From: Eopsaltria australis | Taxonomy: Eukaryota > Chordata > Aves > Passeriformes > Petroicidae | Direction of reading: 5' to 3' | Length of the DNA stretch: 64,000 nt | NCBI GenBank assembly: GCA_034509425.1 | Contig: JAVTVJ010000990.1 | Location: forward strand, 124,001-188,000 | Position numbers and translations under genes: made by a program | In this document: in pieces, positions 1 to 11,534 of the stretch | Position numbering within the stretch: position 1 is the stretch's first letter | Layout: the number at the start of each line of letters is the position of its first letter | The notes under the pieces: generated by a model | What the model was told of the DNA's origin: nothing | The model's database searches: none | What the model saw: the letters and a program-made list of their open reading frames with translations, nothing else

Positions 1-3000
1 AGGTTATTTAAAACTCACTGATCTAGCTAGGAAGTGTTAGCTCAAATGGAACTTATACTTGCTTCCTTGCCAGTGCAGTATCATAAGTGGTGGTTGAAAT
101 AACGAAATAGCTGTGGAACACTCTGCTGCCAGGTTTAAGGTCTGAAGAGAGACATGGAAACAAGGAACCTATTTTTTTAGGAAAATGCTGATGAACTACC
201 TGTTCTGATGAACTACCAGAAAGATTTCATGGAACTATCTTCTTTCCACACTATTTTTTTTTGAGAAATTCAGGCTCTTTTTATGTCTGAACCATGCTTG
301 ACAGTAAGTCTGCCTAAGTATGGCAAACAGCCCACCAAAGAAGGGTGAATCCACCAGATGCACCAAAGTGTCCCTAAACTCTGTACTTCTGCAAAATTCA
401 GTACCTGTAAGTTCAGTCTGGGGACTGCTCCTACTCAGAAATCTGTAAGAATGAAACTCATGGAAATAATTCCTTTTAGGACATAAACGTGTAGAATTTG
501 AGAAAGTGAATTTAGATTTGTAAAAACTGCATGCTAATGTTTCTGAAAGGGTAAAATGAAACATTAATTTTAAAGTAATTTGCAGAACTGTGACTTCAGT
601 GGAAAGGCAAATAATAAATGTTTGGAAATCTCATTTTTTTACAGGGTTAAAAATTTAACTTTAAATGATACAGTCACTTCAAGCAAGAAGGCATAGTTAG
701 TATCCCATATGCTTTAGATATGTGAGTCTGATGTTTTTGAAAAGAGTGCAAATGGTAAAACTATGTGTTTATGGCTTTTTGAAGCTATTCACTGGCTGCT
801 AAGAAAGAGAAAAATCCAATTCTGTCCTTTCATTCGGATTCTGACCTTCCATTTCAAAAATGTGCCTAACATTTATGATTGTGAACTAAACCTTAGCAAA
901 CCTCTGATGAGGCATCTGCTTAAACTTGTAAGAAGACATGAAAAGTAGTAATGAAAAGCATCTATGGAATGTGTGAAATTTTCTATTTGTTTCAGCTAAA
1001 AGAATTAATACATAGTTTCAGTGATGATAATTGAAATGTCAACACCGTTAATTTAATTTGAGAAAAGTCAGGGAAGGTCTCTCACACAGTTCTGAGGTTT
1101 TGTCTTGTTTCTTATCTGCAAATGGTTTTCAGTTTAGACATACTTGTGTATATTTCCACATCTCAAAGTATAATTCCAGATACTACTTGAAAGACAACGA
1201 GCGTACTGAAGTTTGTCAATCAACCACTTTGACAAGGAAATATGACAGAGATATTTAACTCAGTTGCCTTTTTAAAACTTTCTTTTTACATCAACTGTCG
1301 TGCTTGAAAAGATCAATGCAGCAGTATATCCTTAAGTTTTTTAAAATTTCTTTGAGTGAAGACTTCCTGGTTTAAAAATGTTGATTCACAAATTTTAAAT
1401 ATTCCATTTAATGTATTGTTAATTGTCATTGTGCTAGAAAGAAGCAAGGAAGTTCAGTCTTTCATATGACTTTTCAGTATTGGGCTCTTTATAATCAATT
1501 CCATGTTTCTGTAGATATCCAAGCTTCAACTGTGTTACAGAGAGCTTCTTTTTGTCTTTTCCTTGGTTCAAGAGCTTCTCTTCTTTTTCATTAATTAGTT
1601 AAGAAAGCAGTGATTTCACCCAAGTTTAAATGCTCATGGCCTAACTTGATAATACAGTAACTTTTGTAAATTATAGGTCTACAAAAGGTTTGACAAATTG
1701 CAACAGTGTATGGGTTACCAGTTTGCCAAGAAATTTGAAAAGTCATGAATTTGTTTGGTTCTGCATCATCTCTGTTCCCTGTAGTAATTTTATTGACAGC
1801 TCCCCTTCAAACTGCTGTAAATGACTTTATTTTATTTTATACTTCCCTAAAACACCTCAAAGTACCAATTTCAATAACTTTGTTTCTAGTTTCCCCCAGG
1901 AGACAGAGGGAAGCATTGACAAGGTTTTTCAAATACCCTGACCCTGGCATTTTCAAACAAGTGGATTTTTCTGGGCCATTGGTTGTTATCCAGTCACAAA
2001 CTTATGTCTTCCCTTGCCAATTATTTTTCCAAATCTTCTATTTATAGTCTCCGAAGTTCTCTTGCAAAGTGCTGATAATCTGTATTTGTTCAAATAACTT
2101 CTGAATAAATTTTGACAGAAGTGTACATATAATACACGGTTATTTTATACTCCTAACAATTGCAAAGTGAAATGGAAAATATAAACAATCAGGATGAAAG
2201 CTGTCAATATATGATATGACCTGTTATAATTTCTACTTAGATTTTGCATTTTCCTGCTTTCTCCAATGGACTGCAATACATCAAACACAGAAAAAAGGAT
2301 CACTGTAAATTTGGTTCAATTCAACATTTTCACTGCGTTTTTAAACCCTCACACACTGCTCATTTATTGAAGCTCCCATCCTTGCCCAGCTATTTCTTTT
2401 CTGTGTATGTCCTTCCAAACATTGTATATGTATATATATTTATATATACGTAAAGTACTTCTATTCTGAAGTAAAAAAATAAGTATAAAATTTTGAAAAA
2501 CAAAATGGGGGAAGATAGTAATATTTCCCTGTGGGTTCTTTTTTTATACCTTTTTTCTATCCTGACTTTCATTTTTAAGGAAGTAATGAAAATAATTTTT
2601 AATAAATTAGCCATGTTTTCTGTTTCAAAAAGGCATTAGCATCAAAGATGAAACACATGTAAAAACAGGTCCATTGATATTGCTACTACTTTCCATAGCA
2701 GCAAGTAAGTAGACTTCCAGGAGAAGTCAGTTGCTCAGAATATATATACAGAAAAACTACTTCTAGTAATTAACCCCAACCACCAGTGCTATCATTTAGC
2801 TCACGCATCGCTTTAGACATTTGAAATAAGACCAGTCATACAGAAAAAGCTAAGCCCATGAAAAGAATTCTTACTGACCAGGGCCATAGGAAAGCCTTAG
2901 AGAAATGTTAGAAAAGTTGGTTTAAGGAACCACTTGCATTTGAAAGCTGGATTGCTAAATATTCTAGATAGAGAAATCATCTGTTACTTTATATTTAGCA

Positions 3001-4647
3001 TAAATGCATGGATGTAAGTCTGCCTAACCTTTCTCATCAGTTCCATCTACTCCTCTTCTCTCAAGGTATCTATCATTTTTTACCAATCTTTCCTATCAGA
3101 AAGTTTTGTACCAATCTTTCCTACTCCTTGTCAGAGCTTCTAAAGCTAATGAAAATTGTCCCTGCATTGCTTAAGACATCACACTGCTAAGGCCACACTT
3201 CACTGGCTTCAGCAGTGTATCCTATTTTAAGTGTAGAAAAAAGAAAATCAGGAGAAGGTAAGAGAAGTGAAGCTAAACTAAGCTAAGCTAAGCTAAGCTC
3301 AGCTCTGATTTCTTACTCTCTGTTACTTCATAAGTTCTTCTGTGCTGTTTTCCAATGTCTTATATACACTCTCTGATTAGTCACTTGCTTTTAACGGCCC
3401 AAAGCTGTGCTTCCAGTTGGCCAACCATTCCTTGGAATACTTATGGATTATTATCCATAATCTTTGGAATTATTATGAAAAATGTGAGTACATATAAAGT
3501 GATGAAAAACAGACACACGTAACAGGGAAAAACTCCTGAAATGCTGCATTGCAAGTAAATCCTATTGATATCCATGATAGAAAAAGCATAAAATCGGAAG
3601 TGCTTGAAATAGTATATTTTTCTAAACACTTCTGTGAACAAGAGCAGAAAGCACACTAAAATATTAAAGACGTGGATAATCATGTCTACATTTACTGAGA
3701 AAGGAACATATCTGAAAGCAGCTAATCCACCTAATTTATTAACGCAAGTGACAAATAAAGTTTTGAACTTTATATGAATGACGAACATGCGTTTGTATGA
3801 CTAATGCCTTCAGAGGACAGAGAAAGTTCTAGCAGTGAGTAATCTACTAACAGGTGAACAAATTTCTGAATGTGATTGATCTTTGGGAAACAGAGACTCT
3901 CCTCTTTGTAAGTCAGTGTAGCGGCAGTACACCTGTAGAGGATGGGAAGAAAGAAGCTGGCTATAATATGTTGTCTGAATCATAACAAAATGGATTAAAT
4001 GCCATTTTAGAGGCTTTTCCTAGTTCTACTGAGTCAGTCTGAGAATAAAAAGTATAGTCATTAAGAAGAGAAATGTAAAAATACTGTAAGGTGCACATTT
4101 AGGTTCTAATTTTAAAAATGCCTTTAAACATGTGCCAGAAAAGTCAAGAAAACTTTATGATTAGTATGACTAAATGACAAGACTGCTATGAATTTGCAGT
4201 TTTGTGTCCATCATTTCATATAATGTACCACATTTTTATAAGTGTCTGCAAATTAATCTTGTTTCCTTCAGGTAAGCCAAATGAAACACTACACTTGATC
4301 AGATCCTTATGCCTAAGTAAACAGTGTCAATAAAACTGCAACTGAATGTTAGAATTTCTTTATTGATAATTATCATTCATTAATGTATTTGATTGTACCA
4401 GTCTATAAACAAGGTTCTAAAATGCATAAAATCCATATCTATTAGTCTCCAATATGTAATAAAGGGACTGGAAAGAACAGCATAAAAATGTTAGTCTACA
4501 GGATATAAAACACAGCACACAAAAAAGTCAAATAAACAAATGCAAAGTATAATTGCTTTCTTCCCTTTAAGCCTGCATTCTAGTTTGCTTTCAGACCTTA
4601 AATGTCAAGAGCATTTTTTTGAAAGCAGATGACATTATACTCATTAT
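1..4647. other. AT-rich non-coding stretch, no gene seen
   Basis: I see no gene, RNA gene or clear transposon here. The longest open frame is a minus-strand frame of 115 codons at 3441-3788. It is rich in F, I, L, V and Y, as chance translations of AT-rich DNA usually are, and it has no recognisable motif. A TA-rich run lies at about 2423-2450 and a short AAGCT microsatellite at 3271-3305. Confidence 0.6.
3271..3305. repeat. (AAGCT)n microsatellite
   Basis: About seven pentamer units in tandem, AGCTA/AAGCT, with small variants at both edges. It is an ordinary short microsatellite in AT-rich DNA. Confidence 0.85.
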
Positions 4648-5470
4648 AGAGTCATAGAAAGGCTTGGGTAGGAGAACCTTAAAGAAATCATCCAAAACCC
4701 CTGTCATGGGGAGGGAAACCTTCCACTACACCAAGTTGCTCAGATCTTCATTCAAGCCTGGCCATGAGCACTTCCAGGGATGGGGTATTCACAACCTGTA
4801 CCAGAGTCTCACCACCCTCACAGGAAAGAATTTCTTCCTAATATCTGATCTAAACCTACTCTCTTTTAGTTTGAAGCCATTCCCCTTTGTCCCGTCACTA
4901 CATGCTCCTGCATAAAGTATCGCTTCATTTTTCTTGTTAGCTCCCTTCAGGTACTGGAAGGCCACAATTCGGTTGCCCCTAATCCTTTTCTCCAGGCTCA
5001 ACAATCCCAATTCTTTCAGCTTTTCCTCATAGCAGAGGGGCTCCATCCCTCTGATCACCTTGGTGCCTCCTCAGCACTCTCTCCAGCAGCTCCATGTCCT
5101 TCCTGTGCTGGGACCCCAGAGCTGGAGGCAGCTCTGCAGGTGGGGTCTCACCAGAGTGGGGCTGAGGGGCAGAATCCCCTCCCTCCCCTGCTGCCCATGG
5201 GCTTTGGATGCAGCCCTGGACACACTTGGCTTTCTGGGCTGGGAGTGCCCATGGCTGGCTCATGTCCAGCTCTCACCCCCAGCACTCACAAGTCCTTCTG
5301 GGCAGGGCTGCCCTTGTTCTGTTCATGCCCAATGTGGGCTGGCACCAGGGGTTGCCCTGATCCAGGTGCAGCACCAGCACTTGGCCTTGTTAAACATCAT
5401 GGAATTCCCAGGGGCCACTGCTCGAGCTTGTCCAGGTCCCTCTGTACAATACTGAGTGATTTACAGTGAA
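4648..5470 (-). mobile_element. CR1 LINE, 5'-truncated, minus strand
   Basis: The left edge (GAGTCATAGAAAGGCTTGGG) is the reverse complement of a CR1 3' end, so the element runs right to left. The minus frame at 4789-5058 keeps the C-terminal tail of CR1 ORF2, the endonuclease/reverse transcriptase protein. Visible segments are EEKLKELGLLSLEKR, GNGFKLKESRFRSDIRKKFF and VRVVRLW. To the right the sequence follows the reverse-transcriptase part of ORF2 with frameshifts, for example across 5060-5460. The 5' part of the element is missing, as is usual for CR1. It is a dead, mid-age copy. It lies at the left edge of the GC-richer island with the exon relics. Confidence 0.9.
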
Positions 5471-6279
5471 TTATGGGACACTCTGACAGTGTTTGGAAAG
5501 AGAAGCTGACAACTGGAGTATTTATTTTTATTTTCTTCCCTATATTGAAAGGCACATCATTCCTTGATAGTGTGTGGGGATGGCACCTCCTCCAGCAGAG
5601 TGTGGGGATGGCATCATGGACACTGGGGTGCTTTCTTCAGGGAATCCAAAACCATGTGCTCAACCTTCCAAGAAATCATGGCCCTGAGAAGAGAGGGATG
5701 GAAAGGATGGGTATGAGAGAGCTACACAGAAACAGGGGCACTGTCCAGGATGGTGCTCATGACTGAAGTGTCCCAAACTGTCCCTCATGCAGGGAGCAGT
5801 GGGCTGGCACTCATCCTTTGGGGTGCATGGGGGCCCCTAAACCCCATAACCTCATACTCTGAGTGGGACCTACAGACAAAGCCTCTAAGAGCATCTCTGC
5901 CTGGACAAGGGCACAACAGGAAAGGCTATTCTTCTGCCTGGAAGGGCACATTCAGGGAATAGGCTGATAGGAGACATGGGGACATCACAAAGCCAGAATT
6001 AGGCAGAGCTGGCTTCTCCCATGAGAGGGACAACCCCAGCCAGCTAAGGGTGTTATCCATGAATTGTAAGACAAGCTGTGAGGAACCATCTGTCTTTGTT
6101 TATGTTATCACTCCCTTAACTATCCACAGGTTCTGCAAGCCTGCCCATCCCAGCAACTTAGTAATGATCTTAGGAAACACCCCACTCTATGTATAATAGT
6201 CCCAAGTCACACTTTACCCAGCCCTGCTCCCACCAACTGTTTCCAGGTGTATTCCAGCCCCCACATCCCACCCCCTCAC
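5471..6279. other. GC-richer stretch left of the exon relics; nothing identified
   Basis: Base composition is richer in G and C than the flanking DNA and resembles the pseudogene region to its right, so it may be intron or 3' flank of the same duplicated gene. A short imperfect direct repeat, GTGTGGGGATGGCA, occurs twice at about 5570-5613. Open frames here (for example 5473-5766 +) show no recognisable protein. I see no splice-bounded exon. Confidence 0.4.
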
Positions 6280-6383
6280 TCTCTGGGCTTTGTGTTTCAG
6301 CATCTGTACCATAGCATAGAATGCAATGGAGCTGGCTGTCTCGTCCCTGCTTCCCCACAGACTGAGCTGCGTGCGCATCCAGC
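6280..6383 (-). pseudogene. Possible further exon of copy A (weak)
   Basis: A plausible acceptor (GACGTCTTTTGCAG before 6383) and donor (CCAGAGA|GTGAGG after 6280) enclose 104 bp that is open in one frame, reading WMRTQLSLWGSRDETASSIA onward. The composition is not coiled coil, so it may be another domain or a chance match. The splice sites are the main evidence. Confidence 0.3.
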
Positions 6384-6583
6384 CTGCAAAAGACGTCTGG
6401 TGATGCCATTGCTGTTGGGGGATCACAGATGAAGACACCAGAGCAACCTGTTTTTTATGCTCCCCATGTGTATGGCAGAAGAGCCATGCACTTCCAGTGC
6501 AAATGGGCATTAACCCACATGGGTGACAGGGTTGACAAAGGCCCCTGTACAGCTGTGAATTGCAGCACAGATGCTATGCTTAC

Positions 6584-6759
6584 CTCAGTCATGCTTTTAA
6601 GCTCCTTCTCCCGTGCTGGATGTGCTGTTCGGCCTTCTTTAACTCTTTCTTCTTCAAGTGAAGCTCCTGCCAGGATTCATACAGCTGCTTCTTGTCCCTC
6701 TCCAGCTGCTTCTCCTTGGCTCTCAGCTTCTGGTCACGTACCTTCAGATCTGCCTGCTC
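6584..6759 (-). pseudogene. Exon-like block g of copy A, coiled coil with frameshift
   Basis: The acceptor is TGTGCCCATCCTAG before 6759, preceded by a pyrimidine-rich stretch. The donor is ACTGAG|GTAAGC after 6584, close to consensus. From the first base the frame reads EQADLKVRDQKLRAKEKQLE and on to KKELKKAEQHIQ, an extreme charged coiled coil. It then hits a stop. Moving to the next frame near 6610 gives EKELKSMTE up to the donor, so one base appears to have been lost there. Good splice sites with a broken frame support pseudogene status. Confidence 0.55.
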
Positions 6760-7483
6760 CTAGGATGGGCACAGGGGAAACCAAAGCATTACCTGCCCTG
6801 TTCTTGACGCTGTCTCATGTCTTCCTAAGTAGATGAAGGAGATCTGTCCTTGCTGAACTTCTCCTGCAGGCCAGTTTGGGGTGCAGAGCAACACCACCAA
6901 GTACTTCAGCAGTGCCCTCATTCATCCACCCCTGGGAGCCAGAGCTGGCAGAGCTGTGATTGTACAGACACACACTCTTTCCACAGGAAGGATGGAGCCC
7001 CTCACCATGATGGACAGAATAAGGTGTGCTCAAGGCTCAGCAGTTTGCCAACAGTGGGAAAACTCAGCCTGACTTTATTTTTCACTTCAGTAGCCCTTTA
7101 AAGAGGAATTTTGCTGCACTGTCTGTACCACATGTTCCGTCTGGGCAGCCCAAGGCAGAAGCAGAACTGAATCTGGACACATTCCCATGACATAGGGTGG
7201 TTTCCCTCTCAGCTGACTTACAATGGAGGCAGCTTCTTCTGCTCGTACTGCCAAACTCCTCACAGGCACAGGAGAGCGACAGAGGTGACTTATGATTCTG
7301 TTGACATCTAGACATGATGGCAGAGGCTCTCCCTGGAACAGCCTGGCTCTCAGCACCCTGAGTGGTGAGATCTCTGACTTTGCACCTGGAGGCAGCACTG
7401 AATGTCTCCTCTGTGGGCAGGACCCATCCTTGGAGCCTCCAAGGTGGTGCTGGAGACTACAGGAAGGAGCTCTGCTGTGGTAC

Positions 7484-7657
7484 CTTGGCCGGTCTCATCA
7501 TGATGAAAGGCATGTTCTCAAATTGTTCCATCTTGTGCTCCAGACGCTCCTTCATTGGCCGCTGTTTGTTATGAAATTCAGTCCACTCAGCTGCCAGCTT
7601 CCATCACTCCTCTAAACACATCTGCAGCACCAAATTCTTCTCCTCCAGCCGAGTTTT
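7484..7657 (-). pseudogene. Exon-like block c of copy A, with in-frame TGA
   Basis: The acceptor is GGTCTTCAG before 7657 and the donor is GCCAAG|GTACC after 7484. The 174 bp is exactly 58 codons and is open except for a TGA at codon 18 (7604-7606). The tandem copy B has CGA (arginine) at the corresponding place, so the stop probably arose by C-to-T change. Readable segments are TRLEEKNLVLQMCLEE before the stop, then WKLAAEWTEFHNKQRPMKER and LEHKMEQFENMPFIMMRPAK. It is the only block present in both copies and so the best handle for finding the parent gene. Confidence 0.65.
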
Positions 7658-7894
7658 CTGAAGACCATGGCCAGAGAGGGAGAGACAAAGACCTAAGTCC
7701 CACCTGCCATATCCCTTTTAACACACAGATGCCACTAAACCACACACAACATGAAAAGCTGATTCCAGGCCATGGTGCTGGAAGGAGAGCTCTGGCTCTG
7801 TGCTCCTCAAAACCAGCATGCATAATGCAGGTACACAGCATTTGCATGCCAGAGAGTTGATCAGAGTGCTGTTCCCCATGTAGCCAGGTGTGGG

Positions 7895-7950
7895 GTGAAG
7901 GAGGCTGAGGGCAGGTGAAGGAGACTGAGGGCAGGTGAAGGAGGCTGCAG
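7895..7950. repeat. 20-bp minisatellite, about 2.8 units
   Basis: The unit GTGAAGGAGGCTGAGGGCAG is repeated with one G/A change in the second copy and ends in a partial third copy. It lies between exon-like blocks b and c of the coiled-coil relic, so it would be intronic. Confidence 0.85.
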
Positions 7951-8029
7951 CCCAGACCCCAGCTCTGTCCTCCAGCCCACCCCACGCCGCAGTGCAGTGC
8001 TGCAGAGTGATGGCATGTGGGAAAAACAC

Positions 8030-8139
8030 CTGAAGGTGTTCCCCTGGTCTCATCTTTGCCTTCGTCGTCTCTTCTAGAATCTTGGAGAGCAGCTGCAACA
8101 TGGATTTTTGCTGCTCCTCCAGCATGTACTCCAGTGATT
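8030..8139 (-). pseudogene. Exon-like block b of copy A (coiled coil)
   Basis: The acceptor is AAACCAGGGCAG before 8139 and the donor is CTTCAG|GTGTTT after 8030. The block is 110 bp: two bases of a split codon and 36 open codons. It includes EYMLEEQQKSMLQLLSKI and LEETTKAKM. Its end phase matches the start of the next block at 7657. Its start phase does not match the end of block a, so an intervening exon, another acceptor or decay must be assumed. Confidence 0.5.
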
Positions 8140-8305
8140 CTGCCCTGGTTTTTTCTATGCTTGCCTACCATTACTCCTGAGTTTGGACACAGAGGAGAAG
8201 CATGTACCATTCCCAGGCACCAGGCCAGGGACCTCTCGTGGGCAAGACATGCCCCATATCCACACAGGAGGGTTCACCTTGGCAGAGGACACAGGCTGGA
8301 CTCAC

Positions 8306-8434
8306 CTGCTTCAGCAGCTCAGACTGCTCCCACAGCCTGGTCTCCAGTCTAGCATTAATTTCCCTAAATGTCTTCCTTTCCTCCTCCAGCTGTGACAGCC
8401 TGTCCTGGAGCTCTGAGGCAGTAGCATTCAGGAG
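8306..8434 (-). pseudogene. Exon-like block a of copy A (coiled coil, 43 codons)
   Basis: Read on the minus strand, the acceptor is TGTATCCCAG before position 8434 and the donor is CAG|GTGAGTCC after 8306, a strong match to the vertebrate donor consensus. The 129 bp between them is exactly 43 open codons. It includes the segments ASELQDRLSQLEEERKTF and NARLETRLWEQSELLKQ, which are amphipathic and helix-forming. Both splice sites and the frame look intact. This is the best-preserved block of the relic. Confidence 0.6.
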
Positions 8435-8799
8435 CTGGGATACATACCCTCACTGCATGGGATGTACTCAGGACATTCACGGACACATTGTATTTTTTGT
8501 GCTCTGCAGATCCCCAGGACTGTATTTTGTCAAGGGTAGACCCCCAGATGTTGAATAACCAAGGCAAGCAGGGCTTTGCCAGGCTTAACTGTGCCACCAC
8601 CATTTACTTAACTAATTGTCAAAGTTCCCACTGGGATAGCTGTCTTTGGGTAAACACAACTGGAAACATCTACCCTTTAAAATCTTGAGCAACACGTCTC
8701 CAAACTGACTGGGAGCAGCTTCTTGGTTGGGAATCAGCCCATCTCCAAAGGCAACTAAGTCACGTCTAGAGTACAGATACTCCCAGGCTGCCTCGAGGG
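8435..8799. other. Flank upstream of exon block a
   Basis: I see no convincing further exon here. A segment at about 8540-8600 (AGACCCCCAGATGTTGAATA and onward) is repeated at about 11889-11940. This helps define copy B as a partial duplicate of this locus. Confidence 0.45.
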
Positions 8800-9256
8800 T
8801 GATGCCTTTTTCTGGTCTTAGGAAATTAAGGCTCAGACACGGTTAGAGGGTTGGGGGTTGTTTACCTCGGTATTTTAATAGGATCCCATTCGATGGCTTC
8901 TGCCGTCCAGGTAGAACACGCCGCAAAAGCCCCATCCCCCCAGTCGAGTATACAATTAAAGACTCCACACATTAGCATATCTACCAGGAGGGCCCAATAA
9001 GGGGCCTGGGTGGGCTAACTTCTAGTTTACAAAATCTGTCCTACTAGGAGACCTTGAGAGCTCACGAAAACAGGGTGTTTGGTCTTTTAACTCTACGTGG
9101 TTTCAGGGGTGTTTAGTCTACTGGCCTACTAAACACCATGAAACCGGGCAAAACTATCATCTAAAGCATCACAAGTATGCATGCTAATACTTGTGAATGT
9201 AGGGAACAGTGTGAGAAATATTCAGGAGAAAAGCAGAAAAAATCCTTCAGGCATCA
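8800..9256 (-). mobile_element. Solo LTR of an endogenous retrovirus, 457 bp (copy 1)
   Basis: The ends are TGATGCC and GGCATCA, a 7-bp inverted repeat with the canonical TG...CA termini. The flanks carry a 4-bp target-site duplication, AGGG (8796-8799 and 9257-9260). A near-identical LTR lies at 51136-51590 with its own 4-bp duplication, CAAC, which fixes the boundaries independently. No internal retroviral sequence adjoins it, so it is a solo LTR left by LTR-LTR recombination. The minus-strand reading is preferred because it places an ATTAAA polyadenylation-type hexamer about 70 bp from the 3' end. A 4-bp duplication is more typical of gamma/ERV1-type elements. It lies inside the duplicated exon region. 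Confidence 0.85.
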
Positions 9257-9260
9257 AGGG

Positions 9261-9963
9261 CAAAGTATGGCACATCTGCATCAGTCACCTTCCACTCCTC
9301 ATTGACAGAAGAACCCATTAGCAACCCTGTGCACCACTACAGACGCGGCATTTCCTCTGCAAGGCCATTAGAAACCAATCTCGCTCTCCCAAGCTACTGC
9401 TGTCACCCCGTCAACCTTCTCAGCACCCCTAGGCTAGGGTGACCTGGCTGGTTGTAGTTCTTACAAATTTCTAAATCCCTGTGCTTTCTCTTGCTTGGCT
9501 CTTCAAGGAAGAGTATCAGGATGCTGCTCTTGCAGCTGCCAAGCTCACAAAGAATGGATAGAAAAGCTCCCAATGCCAGTAAGCGTTGTTCTTTTGATAT
9601 CCCGAAAGAAGAAACGTTTGATCTCCAGCCTCATCAGCCTCATCAGCTAACACCTTCCTTGCCAGGTTAGAGAGAACTTTTTGAGCTAGTACTTGAAGAA
9701 TAAAAGACTTAGCTTCACTTAGCCAGCAATGGGATATCTTTACCAAGTGAGCCAGCTGATTCATATTCAGTTAGTCTCTGGCCATAAGAAGCGTTTGGTC
9801 TGCATGTGAGCTCTCCCACTGCAGTGTCTCAGAGCTCCTGGGAAACCCTGAAAGTACTGCTTCAGCATCAGGGCTGCAAGAGGCCTTTGGCTAAGCAGTT
9901 ATGGATTAGGGGAGGAGAAATTAAATAAATGCATAAATTCTTCCCTAGACTCAGGAGAGACAC
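9261..9963. other. GC-moderate stretch between LTR and exon-like block; no firm gene
   Basis: The minus frame at 9516-9764 contains a protein-like run (SEAKSFILQVLAQKVLSNLA, then RKVLADEADEAGDQ). I cannot find clean splice sites around it, so it is left as a possible exon relic only. A short segment near 9308 (GAAGAACCCATTAGCA) recurs at about 11957 in copy B. Confidence 0.35.
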
Positions 9964-10097
9964 CAGAAAAGGCACATTGGACCTCAATAAGCAAATCTCC
10001 TCGATGGGAGAGGCAGGTGAGCATCTCTAGCTCAGGAAGGACAGCATGCATGGCACTGCAGATTTCCGACAAGGATTGCAGCAGCCAGGGATGCCAC
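9964..10097 (-). pseudogene. Exon-like block, unidentified
   Basis: On the minus strand an acceptor (CACTGGGAACAG) precedes 10097 and a donor (TTTTCTG|GTGTCT) follows 9964. The 134 bp between them is open in one frame and reads WHPWLLQSLSEICSAMHAVL and then PELEMLTCLSHRGDLLIEVQ. This looks more like a folded helical protein than chance translation. It lies on the same strand as the coiled-coil relics and may belong to the same parent locus. I do not recognise it. Confidence 0.35.
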
Positions 10098-11534
10098 CTG
10101 TTCCCAGTGTCCCCCTCCTCTGCCCCATGAATTTCCAGGATATCAGAGCATTTACATACACAAAAGAAAGCATACAAGTGTACACACCTGTTGAGTTAAT
10201 TCCTGTCATTTGCAGCCTGGGGAGAAAGACAAATTCCCTCATTAGAACACAAAGCAGCTCTGACTCGCACCTTTCCAAAACACACCAAGGCCAGAGGCAT
10301 TTTTCTGAAGAAATATTTTCTTTTTGCCAACATTTTAATTTTAACCTGTATGATTAGAAAAATACTTGTTGCAGAAATATTTGAGTAAGTTTTGTGAGGT
10401 ATACACTGCAAAAATTTCTCTCATCAGGAAAATAAAAAATGCATCTCTGAAGGTGCTTTGTGTGAAAGAATATTTCTGAGATCTCAATGAAAACCATGCA
10501 GGCAAATGCTAACATAACTAATTTCTATATTAGTACTTTTCCATATCTTTTTCTTCTTCTATATCACTGTTCAGTTTTTTAAAGTTGGGCAAATTATGAG
10601 TTACAAACCAACTATGACAATTCTGAACTGAAAGGAAGCTGACTCTTTAGTTAAGCCTTCTGAAAATAAGTATAAAATAAATACTGTGTCTACATCTCTT
10701 TCTCTTTTACATTTTTTAACTTCAGTCTTGTTCATTTCTTTGGCCAAGTTATATCTGTTCATTTCATGGCAATTCCCTTTCATTTCAGAAAAAATGAGGA
10801 AAAAATTTCAAGTGTTAATAGAGGACTTGAAAGTTTTACACTTTCTGGATCTACTTTATCAAAAATTCCTTTATCTACACAATCATTTCCAACCAAGCAA
10901 AGAAATTTCATTCTTCTCACAAAAGATAACACAGCAGAGTGGGACTATCAGATTAAATGCTGCCACTCTACAAAGGGTTTTAAACTATTAGTCTAGTTGC
11001 TTTCAGAAGTGTAAATTAAGCTTTAGTGGTCACAGAAATAGAGACCAATATTCCCAGTAAGAAGAACACTTTCATGTGTTACACTTCCTGTAGGTCTGAA
11101 GTATTAATTAACTCTTCTGCAGATTGCCTCAGAGTTGCAGTGCTCAGTGTGGGACACAATCACTGAAATGGTTGTGACAACTGAGTGTAAAATTAATACC
11201 ACCAGAGGGGTGCTGAGTGCAGTATATACCAAACGCTCTAGACATCTATATTAATGGTGGTCACAGAATCCTGCCAGAGTGCACAACGATGGAAGGAATC
11301 CTGATGGCACATTCCTAAGCCAAAAGACCATGCATGAAGTGTGATTTCAAGACAATCCAAGGAGTTCAAGTAAATGGAGATGGATGACTCTGGGTTGTAA
11401 GATTGCAAATAGCAGAGAAGAAGATGTAGAACAAAAATCGGCACCCCTTTAAGGTTAATGTAGTTTGGTTTTACTTTGAGACTAGAATGGAGGTGTAAGA
11501 ACATAAAAAAGTTTAAATCTTTGCTGTCATGTGG
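10098..11534. other. AT-rich stretch between exon relics; nothing identified
   Basis: No splice-bounded block and no repeat family is recognised. Open frames such as 10686-10991 (+) and 11238-11504 (-) have no recognisable content. Confidence 0.45.

Larger units (their letters stand above)
6280..8434 (-). pseudogene. Unprocessed relic of a coiled-coil protein gene (copy A)
   Basis: Several minus-strand blocks show exon structure: an AG acceptor, a coding-like block and a GT donor. In transcription order they are 8434-8306, 8139-8030, 7657-7484 and 6759-6584. Weaker candidates end at 7222 and span 6383-6280. The translations are rich in E, K, Q, L and R in heptad-like patterns, so the parent protein had long coiled coils. 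Introns are retained, so this is a DNA-level duplicate, not a retrocopy. It looks dead: the 7657-7484 block has an in-frame TGA at 7604-7606, and the 6759-6584 block needs a one-base shift to stay open. The phase between the first two blocks also does not match. I do not recognise the parent gene. A partial second copy lies at about 11.5-12.0 kb, and a solo LTR lies just upstream at 8800-9256. It could still be a rapidly evolving gene with misplaced exon edges, but the breaks argue against that. Confidence 0.6.

Noticed and set aside
3441..3788. 115-codon hydrophobic minus-strand frame resembling a membrane protein
   Set aside because: In AT-rich DNA chance frames are rich in F, I, L and Y and look membrane-like. 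No motif, upstream signal or splice sites.
7587..8210. 207-codon minus-strand open frame
   Set aside because: It crosses the splice sites of exon blocks b and c in a different frame and the minisatellite between them, and shows no domain. It is a shadow of the exon relic.
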